NCBI GenBank assembly: GCA_004322005.1
Contig: SCRF01000062.1
Coordinates: 1 to 32,099, forward strand
Direction: 5' to 3'
Origin: Rhodanobacter sp.
GTDB lineage: Bacteria > Pseudomonadota > Gammaproteobacteria > Xanthomonadales > Rhodanobacteraceae
Length of the DNA: 32,099 nucleotides
A program made the position numbers and the translations under genes. Below, one piece after another: positions 24,245-32,099 of the stretch; position 1 is the first letter of the stretch; each line of letters opens with the position of its first letter. The notes below the pieces were generated by a model. That model was not told the DNA's origin. It made no database searches and saw nothing but the letters and a program-made list of their open reading frames with translations.

Positions 24245-25287
24245 GCAACCAACTCGTGAATCGTTGCGGCTCGATCCGGCGCAAGCGGCGGCGCGCGCAT
24301 GGCTTCACCCTGATCGAACTGATGGTCGCCATGCTGCTGGGTCTCATCGTGATTGCCGGTGTGGTCAGCGTGTTCCTGGCCGGCCAGCAGTCCTACCGCA
24401 CCAACCAGGCGCTGGGCGACGTGCAGGACGGCTCGCGCCTCGCCTTCGAGATGATGGCGCGCGACATCCGCGATGCCGGGCTTACCGGCTGCAACAACAA
24501 TGGGCGCATTGCCAATGTGCTCAACCCGGTAGCGGGTAGCGGTTGGTGGACCAACCTGGGCGTGGCCCTGATCGGCTACACCACGGGCCAAGTCGATCCG
24601 GCGGTTGCCTTTGGCACCACATCGTCGCCGGTGACGCGGGTCGCCGCCACCGATTCGCTGCAGCTCATCGGCGCCGCCGGTTCGGGTTTGAGCGTGGCCG
24701 CCACCCCCAGCTCGACTGCCGCCAATTTCCAGGTCAATGACCCCAACTCGGGCCTGGTCCCTGGCGACGTGATCATCGTGTGCGACCCCGATCATTCCAC
24801 TATCGTTCAAGTCACCTCGCCAACCAGTGGCAACCAAATCGTCGTGCACAACACTGGTACCGGTACGCCGGGCAACTGTTCCAAGGGCCTGGGCTATCCC
24901 ACCAGGTGCAGCACCAACGGCAACCCCTACCAGTTCGGTCCCAACTCGCAAGTATTCAAGTTGGCCGCGACCGACTGGTTCATCGGCAACAGCGCTAATG
25001 CCGCCAGCGGCCGTTCCCTGTATCGCATGTATGTAGTCAACAATGCCGGTACGCCCACTCCCACCCCGCAGGAAATGGTGCCTGACGTAACCGACATGAA
25101 GATCACCTATCACCAGCAGGGAAACGCTAGTTTCGTGGGTGCGGCATTAGTCGCCGACTGGGCCAAAGTCGATGCCACGCAGGTCACCTTGACAGTGCAA
25201 AGCAGCGCCCAACGCGCAGGCACCGACGTCAAGCCGATCTCGCGCACGTTTACCGCCACTACCACCGTACGCAACCGGGTGAACTGA
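24241..25287 (+). CDS. pilW: Type IV pilus minor pilin PilW
   Basis: A 348-aa minor pilin. A basic 21-residue leader (SIRRKRRRAHG) is followed by the cleavage site G-FTLIELMVAMLLGLIVIAG. The conserved PilW N-terminal stretch FLAGQQSYRTNQALGDVQDG, then RLAFEMMARDIRDAGLTGC, is present. The large C-terminal globular domain ends in TFTATTTVRNRVN, as in family members. The ATG overlaps the pilV stop. PilW is needed with PilV, PilX and PilY1 for pilus assembly in relatives. Only 1 bp separates it from pilX. Confidence 0.93.
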   Translation: MSNQLVNRCGSIRRKRRRAHGFTLIELMVAMLLGLIVIAGVVSVFLAGQQSYRTNQALGDVQDGSRLAFEMMARDIRDAGLTGCNNNGRIANVLNPVAGSGWWTNLGVALIGYTTGQVDPAVAFGTTSSPVTRVAATDSLQLIGAAGSGLSVAATPSSTAANFQVNDPNSGLVPGDVIIVCDPDHSTIVQVTSPTSGNQIVVHNTGTGTPGNCSKGLGYPTRCSTNGNPYQFGPNSQVFKLAATDWFIGNSANAASGRSLYRMYVVNNAGTPTPTPQEMVPDVTDMKITYHQQGNASFVGAALVADWAKVDATQVTLTVQSSAQRAGTDVKPISRTFTATTTVRNRVN

Positions 25288-25288
25288 A

Positions 25289-25921
25289 ATGAGCCGCAAC
25301 CCCGCATCCGACAACCTTAGCCGCCACCCGGACATCGTCGCCGGCGCAGTATCCAGTGTGTACCCATCGCGCGCACGCCACCAGCGCGGCGTGGCGCTGG
25401 TGGTGGCGCTGATCCTGCTGGTGGTGATCACCCTGGTCGGTCTGGCTGCCGTGCGCGGGACCATCATGCAGCAGAAGATGGCTTCCAACCTGTTCGACCG
25501 GCAAATCGCTTTCCAGAGCGCCGAGGCCGCCATGCGCGCGGCAGCGGCCCTGGTCGCCACCAATCCCGGCATCGTGGCGCGCAATTGCTCGGCCGGCGGC
25601 GTGGTCTGTCTGGTCAATCCGTTCACTGACACGCTGCCGGCCGGCAGCATTCATACGGTTGCCACCGGTACGGCAGCGGGCCAGTTTACGGCCAGCGCGG
25701 TCGCGCAAAGCCAACCGCAGTTCGTGGTGGAGGACATGGGCAATTTTGCCGACCCAAGTTCCAGCACAGGCTTCAATCAGAGCGCCAACGCCAAGCAATA
25801 CCAGGCCCAGGGTGCTTCCACCACGGCGATCTTTTACCGGATCACAGCCCGCAGCGGCGACCCCGCCACGGTGGGCGACCGCGCGGTGGTTACGCTGCAG
25901 GCAATGATCAAGCAGGGTTGA
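25289..25921 (+). CDS. pilX: Type IV pilus assembly protein PilX
   Basis: A 210-aa minor pilin of the PilX type. A leader of about 34 residues ends RHQRG, followed by the PilX N-terminal hydrophobic helix VALVVALILLVVITLVGLAA. Glu at +5 is absent, as is normal for PilX. The conserved MQQKMASNLFDRQIAFQSAE, then AAMRAA, identifies the family. The C-terminus RAVVTLQAMIKQG is typical. It starts 1 bp after the pilW stop and precedes pilY1 by about 70 bp. Confidence 0.92.
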   Translation: MSRNPASDNLSRHPDIVAGAVSSVYPSRARHQRGVALVVALILLVVITLVGLAAVRGTIMQQKMASNLFDRQIAFQSAEAAMRAAAALVATNPGIVARNCSAGGVVCLVNPFTDTLPAGSIHTVATGTAAGQFTASAVAQSQPQFVVEDMGNFADPSSSTGFNQSANAKQYQAQGASTTAIFYRITARSGDPATVGDRAVVTLQAMIKQG

Positions 25922-25990
25922 GCAGCAGGCATCGACAGTCTCGGGCGCATGGGCCTTCCCATGCCGCACCATCTTGAGAGCGGAACCGTC

Positions 25991-28900
25991 ATGAACAGCA
26001 CATCCCGTCCACGCCGCAAGGTCGCCAGCTTCCTCGGCAAGCTGCTTTATTGCAGCCTGTCCGTGTGGATGCTGGGTGCCGTTAGTGCACCTGCCCAGGC
26101 GGCAGTGACCGTCGATCAGCAACCACTGACCGTCCAGAAGCCGCTGCCGCCGAATATCACCTTGATGCTGGACGACTCCGGATCGATGGCATGGGATTTC
26201 ATGCCGGACATATGTTATCTCAATGGCGTCGATTGCTATGCTGGAACTATAAATAATAATGCCATGATTGATGCAAGTAATAATGGCGTTTATTACAACC
26301 CGGCTGTGACCTATACACCGCCACCAAAGGCTGACGGCACTTCATATCCGAATGCGACAAGTTTGACATCGGCCTGGATCAATGGATTCAACCATGGGAG
26401 CGGTACCGTCGATTTGACGTCATATACAGGATGGTATGATACTGGCTGGGTGAATTATTCATCATCCGCTTATAGCGATGGCGAGCGTTTCAGATATTTC
26501 CAATACTCGACAGGGCCTGCTGCGGGGCCCTACACCGTGCATTACGTGGCAGCTTCAAGTTGCGGCAGCCGGACCAACTGCGTAGTGGCATCCGATACTT
26601 CGGGCACGTCGGCACCGGCCGGCATCGCGGCAGGCCAAAACATCGCCAACTGGTTCGCCTATTATCATACCAGAATACTGATGGCCAAGAGTGGCCTGAT
26701 GAATGCATTTGGCGCCATCGATCCAAAATTCCGAATTGGTTTTGGTTCGATCAATGGGCAAAATAACAGCGCACTGCCTTCTCCCCAATTCAGTGCAAAC
26801 GGCAAGACCATCGCAGAAGTGAAGCCATTTGGCGATGGGTCTTCCAGCACCGACCAGAAAAGCGAGTTCTGGGCTTGGCTGAAAGGCATAGACCCGAACT
26901 ATTCCACACCTTTGCGTAGCGCGCTTGATGCTGTCGGTCGGTATTACCAGCAGGCGCAACCGTGGGAGACGTCGAGTACGGATACCACCGAACTGGCTTG
27001 CCGTCAGTCGTATACCATCCTGACGACCGATGGGTTCTGGAATGGCACTCTGAGCAGTGGACCGGGCAATGCCGATGGTACCGCTGGCCCGACGAATACC
27101 GGACCCAATGGCCAGAGCTATACCTACAGAAATGTTGCACCCTATGCGGATTCCCAGAGCAATACGCTCGCCGATGTTGCGATGAAGTACTGGAAAAACG
27201 ATCTACGGCCCGGTACCAGCGGTATCGCCAACGAAGTGCCGCCCAGTACCGACGATCCTGCCTTCTGGCAGCACATGACGACCTTTACCCTGGGTCTTGG
27301 CTTCACGCCCGTGGGCATCACGCCAACCGGGACGACGATTCAGCAGATTTTCGACTGGGCCAACGGTGGTGCACCGATCACGGGCTTCAGCTGGCCCAAT
27401 CCATCGCAGAATTCGATCAACAACATCGCCGACCTGGCCCACGCCGCCGTCAACGGACATGGCGGCTTTTTCTCCGCCACCAGTCCACAGGAATTTCTCA
27501 GCGGCGTGCAGGAGGCGTTGAAGCGTGCCACCGCACGCGTGGGCACGGGCGCCAGCCTGGCAGCCAACTCCACCCAGCTGAAGACTGGCACGGTCGCGTA
27601 CCAGGCCAATTATTTCACCTCGAAATGGAAGGGGGATTTGAAGGCGTTTGCCGTGGACCCCAACACCGGCGCGATCGCGACGGCGACTATCTGGACCGCG
27701 GTGAATGCATTGCCTGCAGCCGGCAGCCGGAATATCTGGACCTACAACCCGACAGCGCCGACCATCAAACAGTTCGTGGCGTTCCAGAACTCGACCACAG
27801 GGTCCGGTTCCCCGCCCGCGCTCTCATCCGCCGAGTTGTCAGCGCTCGGCAGCAGCGCCACCGAGCAGGAGAACATTGTCGATTACCTGCGCGGCGATTC
27901 ATCGCTGGAGCAGAAGAATATCGGCGGTACCTACCGCAACCGCGATACGCCCTTCGGCGACGTGGTCGACTCGCAGCCGATTTTTGTCGGTGCGCCCGAT
28001 CCGAACGAGTTCTCCAGTGAAACGTTCACGGGAGCTGGCGATTTCCTCGCGTATGCAAGCAGCACCGCCTCGCGTACGCCGCTGATCTTCGTCGCGGCGA
28101 ACGACGGCATGCTGCATGCGCTGGATGCCTCGACCGGTACGGAGACGTTCGCCTACATTCCCGCAGCGGTCATCACCAACGGGTTGAAGCAGCTGTCGGA
28201 CCCCAACTACGGCAGCACCATACCGCACCAATACTTCAACGACGGTGAGTTGACGGTGGCGGATGCCTACTTCGGCAGCCGCGGTGCCTGGCATACCGTG
28301 GCCGTGGGCACCACCGGCCGCGGCACCGCCAAGGCGGTCTATGCCTTCGATGTCACCGATCCGACCAACATCAAGTTTTTGTGGGAACGCTCCGCCGGCG
28401 ACGGCAAGACCAATAGCGACTATATCGGCCAGATGATCGGCAAGCCAATCGTCGCCCAGACCGCGGACGGTAGCTGGTCGGTGCTGATCGGCAACGGCTA
28501 CAACAGCACGGCGGGGGTGGCGGCCTTGCTGCAGTTCAATCTTGCCGACGGCGCACTCACTGTCCATACCACGACCGATACAAGCACCAGCAACGGCCTG
28601 GCCGCTCCGGCCGTGTGGCTGGACAACCCCACCAATGGCATCAGCACGAAAGCCTATGCCGGCGATCTGGATGGCCACGTATGGTCGTTCGTGCTCAACA
28701 ATGGCACCACCGGCACACCCAGCAGTACAGGCAGCCTGTTGTTCACCGCCAAGGATGCCAGCAACAACGTGCAGCCCATCACCGGGGGCATGCTGGCGGG
28801 CAAGGATCCGAACACCGGTAACGTGTGGGTGTTCTTCGGCACCGGCGAGTATCTGAGCTCCGCCGATCTCACCAACACGGCTATCCAAAGCTGGTACGGG

Positions 28901-29500
28901 TTGATCGTGCAGTCGAGCGACAGCACTCTGGTGAGCAGTCTCTCCACGGGTCGCACCGCGCTGGTGCAGCGCTCCATCGTGGCGGAAACCGCCGGCAGCA
29001 CCACCACCAACCCGCCGGTGCTGCCGGCACGGGCCGTGACGCCCCCTCCGACCACATCCGACATGACCGGCAAATCCGGCTGGTACATGGATCTCACCTC
29101 GCCGGTCAATGGCGCCGAAGGCGAACGGATAGTCACCCCCAACCAGTTCCAGGGCAATCTGCTGCTGGGTATCACGCGGATTCCCCAGGCCGTCGATCTG
29201 TGCAACCCCTCCGGGCGCGGCTGGATCATGGCGATCGACCCGTTCACCGGCACCAATCCGGTATCGAACTTCTTCGACCTCAATGGCGACGGCCTGATCA
29301 ACAGCTCGGACACGATCACGGTGAACGGAGAGCAGGTCGCTGCCGCGGGTGTGGGTTTCAATTCGCTGCCCAACAACCCGATCTTTGTGGGCAGCACCAT
29401 GCTGGTGAGCTTCGACAACGGCACCACCGGCAGCCTGAAGACGGCGGGTTCGAGCGGCAACCTGCAGCGCGTGTCCTGGCGCGAGCTGATCACCCAGTGA
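25991..29500 (+). CDS. pilY1: PilY1 pilus tip/adhesin protein
   Basis: A 1169-aa secreted pilus-associated protein. The signal peptide ends about residue 37 (SAPAQA-A). An N-terminal von Willebrand A-like domain carries the MIDAS signature D61-D-S-G-S65 in ITLMLDDSGSM. The C-terminal PilY1 beta-propeller begins near residue 650 (RDTPFGDVVDSQPIFVGAPD), with repeats such as VFVAANDGMLHALDASTG-like and AVGTTGRGTAKAVYAFDVTD. A calcium-loop candidate D-L-N-G-D-G-L-I-N-S-S-D lies near residue 1096. The protein sits at the pilus tip and affects retraction, adhesion and surface sensing in relatives. Codons from about 26,205 to 27,240 are clearly more AT-rich than the rest, suggesting exchange of the VWA/adhesin region. 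Start ATG 25991 places the signal peptide at the N-terminus. Confidence 0.94.
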   Translation: MNSTSRPRRKVASFLGKLLYCSLSVWMLGAVSAPAQAAVTVDQQPLTVQKPLPPNITLMLDDSGSMAWDFMPDICYLNGVDCYAGTINNNAMIDASNNGVYYNPAVTYTPPPKADGTSYPNATSLTSAWINGFNHGSGTVDLTSYTGWYDTGWVNYSSSAYSDGERFRYFQYSTGPAAGPYTVHYVAASSCGSRTNCVVASDTSGTSAPAGIAAGQNIANWFAYYHTRILMAKSGLMNAFGAIDPKFRIGFGSINGQNNSALPSPQFSANGKTIAEVKPFGDGSSSTDQKSEFWAWLKGIDPNYSTPLRSALDAVGRYYQQAQPWETSSTDTTELACRQSYTILTTDGFWNGTLSSGPGNADGTAGPTNTGPNGQSYTYRNVAPYADSQSNTLADVAMKYWKNDLRPGTSGIANEVPPSTDDPAFWQHMTTFTLGLGFTPVGITPTGTTIQQIFDWANGGAPITGFSWPNPSQNSINNIADLAHAAVNGHGGFFSATSPQEFLSGVQEALKRATARVGTGASLAANSTQLKTGTVAYQANYFTSKWKGDLKAFAVDPNTGAIATATIWTAVNALPAAGSRNIWTYNPTAPTIKQFVAFQNSTTGSGSPPALSSAELSALGSSATEQENIVDYLRGDSSLEQKNIGGTYRNRDTPFGDVVDSQPIFVGAPDPNEFSSETFTGAGDFLAYASSTASRTPLIFVAANDGMLHALDASTGTETFAYIPAAVITNGLKQLSDPNYGSTIPHQYFNDGELTVADAYFGSRGAWHTVAVGTTGRGTAKAVYAFDVTDPTNIKFLWERSAGDGKTNSDYIGQMIGKPIVAQTADGSWSVLIGNGYNSTAGVAALLQFNLADGALTVHTTTDTSTSNGLAAPAVWLDNPTNGISTKAYAGDLDGHVWSFVLNNGTTGTPSSTGSLLFTAKDASNNVQPITGGMLAGKDPNTGNVWVFFGTGEYLSSADLTNTAIQSWYGLIVQSSDSTLVSSLSTGRTALVQRSIVAETAGSTTTNPPVLPARAVTPPPTTSDMTGKSGWYMDLTSPVNGAEGERIVTPNQFQGNLLLGITRIPQAVDLCNPSGRGWIMAIDPFTGTNPVSNFFDLNGDGLINSSDTITVNGEQVAAAGVGFNSLPNNPIFVGSTMLVSFDNGTTGSLKTAGSSGNLQRVSWRELITQ

Positions 29501-29508
29501 AGGAATCG

Positions 29509-30171
29509 ATGATGGAATGGCTCATGTCAGTCAACCGCAGGTCGGCGCCGGGCTTCGGCAGGTGCGAGGCGCCGGCCTCGCCGGTGTGCGATCAGGATCG
29601 CCTTCGGGCATTTCGAACAACCCCGATGTGTAGGAGCGCACCCTGTGCGCGAACCCCCCCGGCAGCGCGTTGCAAAGTGCTTTCGCGCACAGGGTGCGCT
29701 CCTACGGGTGCCGGGAGCAAGGTTGTCCGGGGGAGGGGCCTCCATGGCGGTTCGGGCTTCACCCTGATCGAACTGATGATCGTGGTGGCGATCATCGCGA
29801 TTCTGACCGCGATCGCCTATCCGGCGTACACCAGCTACATCATGAAGACCCGCCGCGTGGCGGCCGAGGGTTGCCTGTCGGAATACGCCAATTACATGGA
29901 GCGGTACTACACCACGTACTTGCGCTACGACGAGGATCCGGCCACCACCACCGCCAATGCGCTGCCGGCGATTGATTGCGCCAGCACCCAGCAGACCGGA
30001 ACCAACTACGCATACACTCTGCCGGCAGTGAGCGCTACCGCCTACACCGTTCAGGCCGCACCCGTGGCGGGCTCACCGCAGGCCAGGGACACCGTGTGCG
30101 GCACGCTCAGCCTGGACCAGAAGGGTCAGCGCTACGTGAACGGTTCCGGCACCGTGGATCAGTGCTGGTAG
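29509..30171 (+). CDS. pilE: Type IV pilin PilE with a long leader containing a translated REPIN
   Basis: Minor pilin closing the operon, 9 bp after pilY1. The mature part (137 aa) starts after the peptidase site SG-FTLIELMIVVAIIAILTA and continues YPAYTSYIMKTRRVAAEGCL. It ends with a probable disulphide pair, Cys in TVCGTLSLDQKGQR and in DQCW. AAGGA precedes ATG 29509, giving an 83-residue leader, whereas relatives have under about 15. The leader includes the REPIN at 29630-29705. Every in-frame start codon (29509, 29512, 29524, 29626, GTG 29677) lies before or inside the REPIN, so at least part of it must be translated if PilE is made. Function of the mature pilin is secure; processing of such a leader is untested. 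Confidence 0.85.
   Translation: MMEWLMSVNRRSAPGFGRCEAPASPVCDQDRLRAFRTTPMCRSAPCARTPPAARCKVLSRTGCAPTGAGSKVVRGRGLHGGSGFTLIELMIVVAIIAILTAIAYPAYTSYIMKTRRVAAEGCLSEYANYMERYYTTYLRYDEDPATTTANALPAIDCASTQQTGTNYAYTLPAVSATAYTVQAAPVAGSPQARDTVCGTLSLDQKGQRYVNGSGTVDQCW
29630..29705. repeat. REPIN, copy 3, inside pilE leader codons
   Basis: GTAGGAGCGCACCCTGTGCGCGA is mirrored by TCGCGCACAGGGTGCGCTCCTAC (76 bp in all). It is read through in the pilE frame as a Cys/Arg/Pro/Ala-rich peptide (CRSAPCARTPPAARCK, then VLSRTGCAPTG) without a stop. Confidence 0.92.
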
Positions 30172-30220
30172 AGGCGGCGCGAACCGACGCTTCACGGCTA
30201 CGCTTGCAGAGTCGGCTTCT

Positions 30221-30290
30221 GTGGGTGCGGTTTTGGCCGCGATGCTTTTTCGCCATGATTTAAGAGCATCGCGGCTAAAGCCGCTCCCAC
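30221..30290. repeat. REPIN, copy 4, GTGGGAGCGG subtype
   Basis: GTGGGTGCGGTTTTGGCCGC at the left and its mirror GCGGCTAAAGCCGCTCCCAC at the right enclose GATGCTTTTT / TTAAGAGCATC. It lies between the convergent pilE and recD genes, where it could also act as a shared 3' hairpin. Its end sequence differs from the GTAGGAGC copies, so it is a second subtype. Confidence 0.88.
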
Positions 30291-30301
30291 AAGAAAGCCG
30301 C

Positions 30302-32099
30302 TCACGCGCCCAGCCGTTCGCGCAGGCCGCCCTGGCGCTGCACCGGGCGGTTCAGCGCCGAGCGCAGCGCGGCATCGGTGCACCAGATCTCGGCGTGGCT
30401 TTTGGCGCGCGAGATCGCGGTGTAGACCAGTTCGCGATTGAGCACGCGGTTGTCCGCGTCCGGCGGCAGCAGCACCGCCACGTCGCGGTATTCCGAGCCC
30501 TGGCTGCGGTGGACGGTGATCGCCCACGCGCTGTCGTGGGCGGGCAGCGCGCGCGGCGAGAAGTTGCGCAGGCCGGCGTGGCCGTCGCGGTCGCTCAGCT
30601 CGAACCACACGCGCAGCCCCTCGCTGCCTTCCAGTGCGATGCCGACGTCACCGTTGAACAGGCCGCGCGCGTAGTCGTTGCGGGTGACGATCACCGGGCG
30701 GCCGGGATACCAGGCGCGGCCGGTGTCGATGCCGTAACGGGCGCCGAGCCGCCGCGCGATCAAGGCATTGACCCCGTGCGCGCCGAACGGCCCGTCGCGC
30801 AGCGCGCACAGGATCTGCAGCTGGCGCAGGTTCCGCAATGACGCGCCGGCGTCGCCGGGCGCGGTCAGCAACGCCTGCAGCAGTTCGCCATGGCGCTCGA
30901 TCCAGCCGTCGACGCAGGCGCGCAGGCTGTCGTTGTCGGCGCAGCGGCGCAGGTGCAGGTCGCCGTCGGCGCGCGTGCTCAGCAGCCGGTCCAGCCAGGC
31001 CGGGTCGGGCGCCTGGCGCAGCGCCTCGATGCCGCGCTGCAGGCCGCTGCCGGCGCGCCAGGAATGGGTCAGCGTGAGCACCTGGCCGGCCAGCGCGGCA
31101 TGGTTCGTCGCGTGGTCCGTCACCCTGGCCGGCGGCTGTTGCAGCAGTGGCGCGAGCAGATCGGCCAGCGCCGGCGGCAGCCGGTTCGGCGGTGCGCTGG
31201 CGACGATGTCGGCAAGCACCGAGCCGGCATCGACCGAGGCGAGCTGGCCCGGATCGCCGAGCAGGATCAGCAGCGCATCGGGACGCATCGCTTCCAGCAG
31301 CTGGCGCATCATCGCCAGATCCACCATCGAGGCCTCGTCGACCACCACGATATCCTCGGCCAGCGGATTGTGCGGCCCGCGGCTGAAGGCGTTGTCCATC
31401 GGCCGGTAGCCGAGCAGGCGGTGCAGCGTGCGCGCGTCGGCATGCGGGATGTGTTGTAGGAGCGCACCTTGTGCGCGAAAGGTGTCGCCGTGCGGCAGCA
31501 TGTTTTCGCGCACAGGGTGCGCTCCTACGGGATCCAGTGCGGCCTGCAGCTCGGCTTTGCCCCTGGCGATGGCCTGCACCAGCCGCTGGGCGGCCTTGCC
31601 GGTGGGGGCGGCCAGCGCGATCGACGGTTGTGCCGACAGGCCGCAGGCGCCGGCGTGGCGCAGCAGCATCAGCAGCATGCGCACGACGGTGGTGGTCTTG
31701 CCGGTGCCGGGGCCGCCGGTGAGCACGAACAGGCGCGCACCGGCCACTGCGGCCACGGCGGCGCGCTGCCCATCGGTGCTGCCGCGCGGCATGCCGGCGA
31801 ACAGCGTATCCAGGTCGGCGGCCAGCGCGTCGGCGGGAAGCGGCAGCGCGCGCTGCGCGCAGCGCCGCAGGATCGCCGCGGCGAGTTTCGCCTCGTGCTG
31901 CCAGTTGCGCCAGAGAAAGAAGCGGTTTTGCGCATCGAGCACGAACGGCGTGAAGTGCGATCCGTCGCCGACCCAGGCGTGTGCGCGCAACGCGTTCAGC
32001 GCATCGGCATCGAAGCCGGCATCGCTGTGCGGGTCGCTCAGCCACGCGCAGGAATGGCCGTGGCCTTCGGCGCTGCTGGCCGCGCGCACGGCGGCGGCC
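30302..32099 (-). CDS. recD: RecBCD helicase subunit RecD (5' end outside window), with REPIN-coded insert
   Basis: 5'-to-3' helicase of the RecBCD recombination/repair enzyme, partial: the frame is open to the window edge and relatives begin about 50 residues earlier. Visible motifs are Walker A FVLTGGPGTGKTTTVVRML, Walker B IVVVDEASMVDLAMM, LLGDPGQLASVDAGSVL and the C-terminal UvrD-like end TVHRSQGSEYRDVAVLLP with YTAISRAKSHAEIW. Between AELQAALD and IPHADARTLHRLLG there are about 26 residues (PVGAHPVRENMLPHGDTFRA, then QGALLQ) coded by the REPIN at 31456-31528. E. coli RecD has no such hydrophilic repeat-coded stretch. The insert keeps the frame and lies between the Walker A and B motifs, probably in a surface loop. 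Convergent with pilE. Confidence 0.93.
   Translation of the reverse strand, partial: AAAVRAASSAEGHGHSCAWLSDPHSDAGFDADALNALRAHAWVGDGSHFTPFVLDAQNRFFLWRNWQHEAKLAAAILRRCAQRALPLPADALAADLDTLFAGMPRGSTDGQRAAVAAVAGARLFVLTGGPGTGKTTTVVRMLLMLLRHAGACGLSAQPSIALAAPTGKAAQRLVQAIARGKAELQAALDPVGAHPVRENMLPHGDTFRAQGALLQHIPHADARTLHRLLGYRPMDNAFSRGPHNPLAEDIVVVDEASMVDLAMMRQLLEAMRPDALLILLGDPGQLASVDAGSVLADIVASAPPNRLPPALADLLAPLLQQPPARVTDHATNHAALAGQVLTLTHSWRAGSGLQRGIEALRQAPDPAWLDRLLSTRADGDLHLRRCADNDSLRACVDGWIERHGELLQALLTAPGDAGASLRNLRQLQILCALRDGPFGAHGVNALIARRLGARYGIDTGRAWYPGRPVIVTRNDYARGLFNGDVGIALEGSEGLRVWFELSDRDGHAGLRNFSPRALPAHDSAWAITVHRSQGSEYRDVAVLLPPDADNRVLNRELVYTAISRAKSHAEIWCTDAALRSALNRPVQRQGGLRERLGA
31456..31528. repeat. 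REPIN, copy 5, inside recD
   Basis: GTAGGAGCGCACCTTGTGCGCGAAA is matched by the inverted TTTTCGCGCACAGGGTGCGCTCCTAC; 73 bp. The whole doublet lies within the recD reading frame and contains no stop in that frame. Confidence 0.92.

Overview
The window looks like chromosomal DNA of a GC-rich gammaproteobacterium of the order Xanthomonadales/Lysobacterales, most likely Rhodanobacteraceae (Rhodanobacter/Dyella type). This rests on protein style (FolD with a GVSNHVG motif, AlgZ/AlgR pair, S9 peptidase, fimT-pilV-pilW-pilX-pilY1-pilE pilus cluster), the codon use and the abundant GTAGGAGC-type REP doublets. The family assignment is inference; no rRNA or tRNA gene was found here.

Layout. 1-2.0 kb: YadG/YadH-type ABC exporter pair. 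2.0-2.7 kb: glutathione S-transferase-like gene on the minus strand. 2.8-3.6 kb: an AT-rich promoter island driving a small protein of unknown function, closed by a clear terminator. 3.8-4.8 kb: a MarR-GNAT fusion whose promoter and start codon lie on a perfect 32-bp palindrome and whose mRNA is probably leaderless. 4.8-6.2 kb: a hypothetical gene, then mostly non-coding DNA with a minus-strand terminator and an IS5-type MITE. 6.2-8.05 kb: a scarred redox/stress patch with a 5'-truncated ECF sigma factor, a DUF4142 protein, a cupredoxin and a flavodoxin-reductase relic with a large in-frame internal deletion. 8.1-16 kb: S9 peptidase, carboxylesterase, AlgZ/AlgR two-component system, FolD and amino-acid permease, all ordinary. 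16.2-20.2 kb: a large GH31 glycosidase and a C4 zinc-finger protein, with three copies of one MITE family around them. 20.4-22.75 kb: a hypothetical protein, a 2H-phosphoesterase-like protein lacking its usual Thr residues, and a PanE/ApbA-type reductase. 23.0-30.2 kb: the minor pilin/PilY1 operon, with ATGA overlaps between the first three genes. 30.3 kb to the end: recD on the minus strand, running off the window.

How the genes work together. The six pilus genes should build the type IV pilus priming/tip complex. AlgZ/AlgR controls such operons in relatives, but here it lies about 10 kb away. The DUF4142 and cupredoxin genes probably act together in the periplasm.

The most notable signal is the behaviour of the small palindromic elements. 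Five REP doublets (REPINs) are present. One is translated in frame inside recD, one is translated in the long leader of prepilin pilE, and one supplies the stop codon of the carboxylesterase. Separately, two unrelated terminal-repeat systems (an IS5-like one with a CTAG duplication, and a GAATGGCACTTA one with 11-bp duplications) carry the same internal palindromic core. All homology statements are from memory of protein families; no database search was run.
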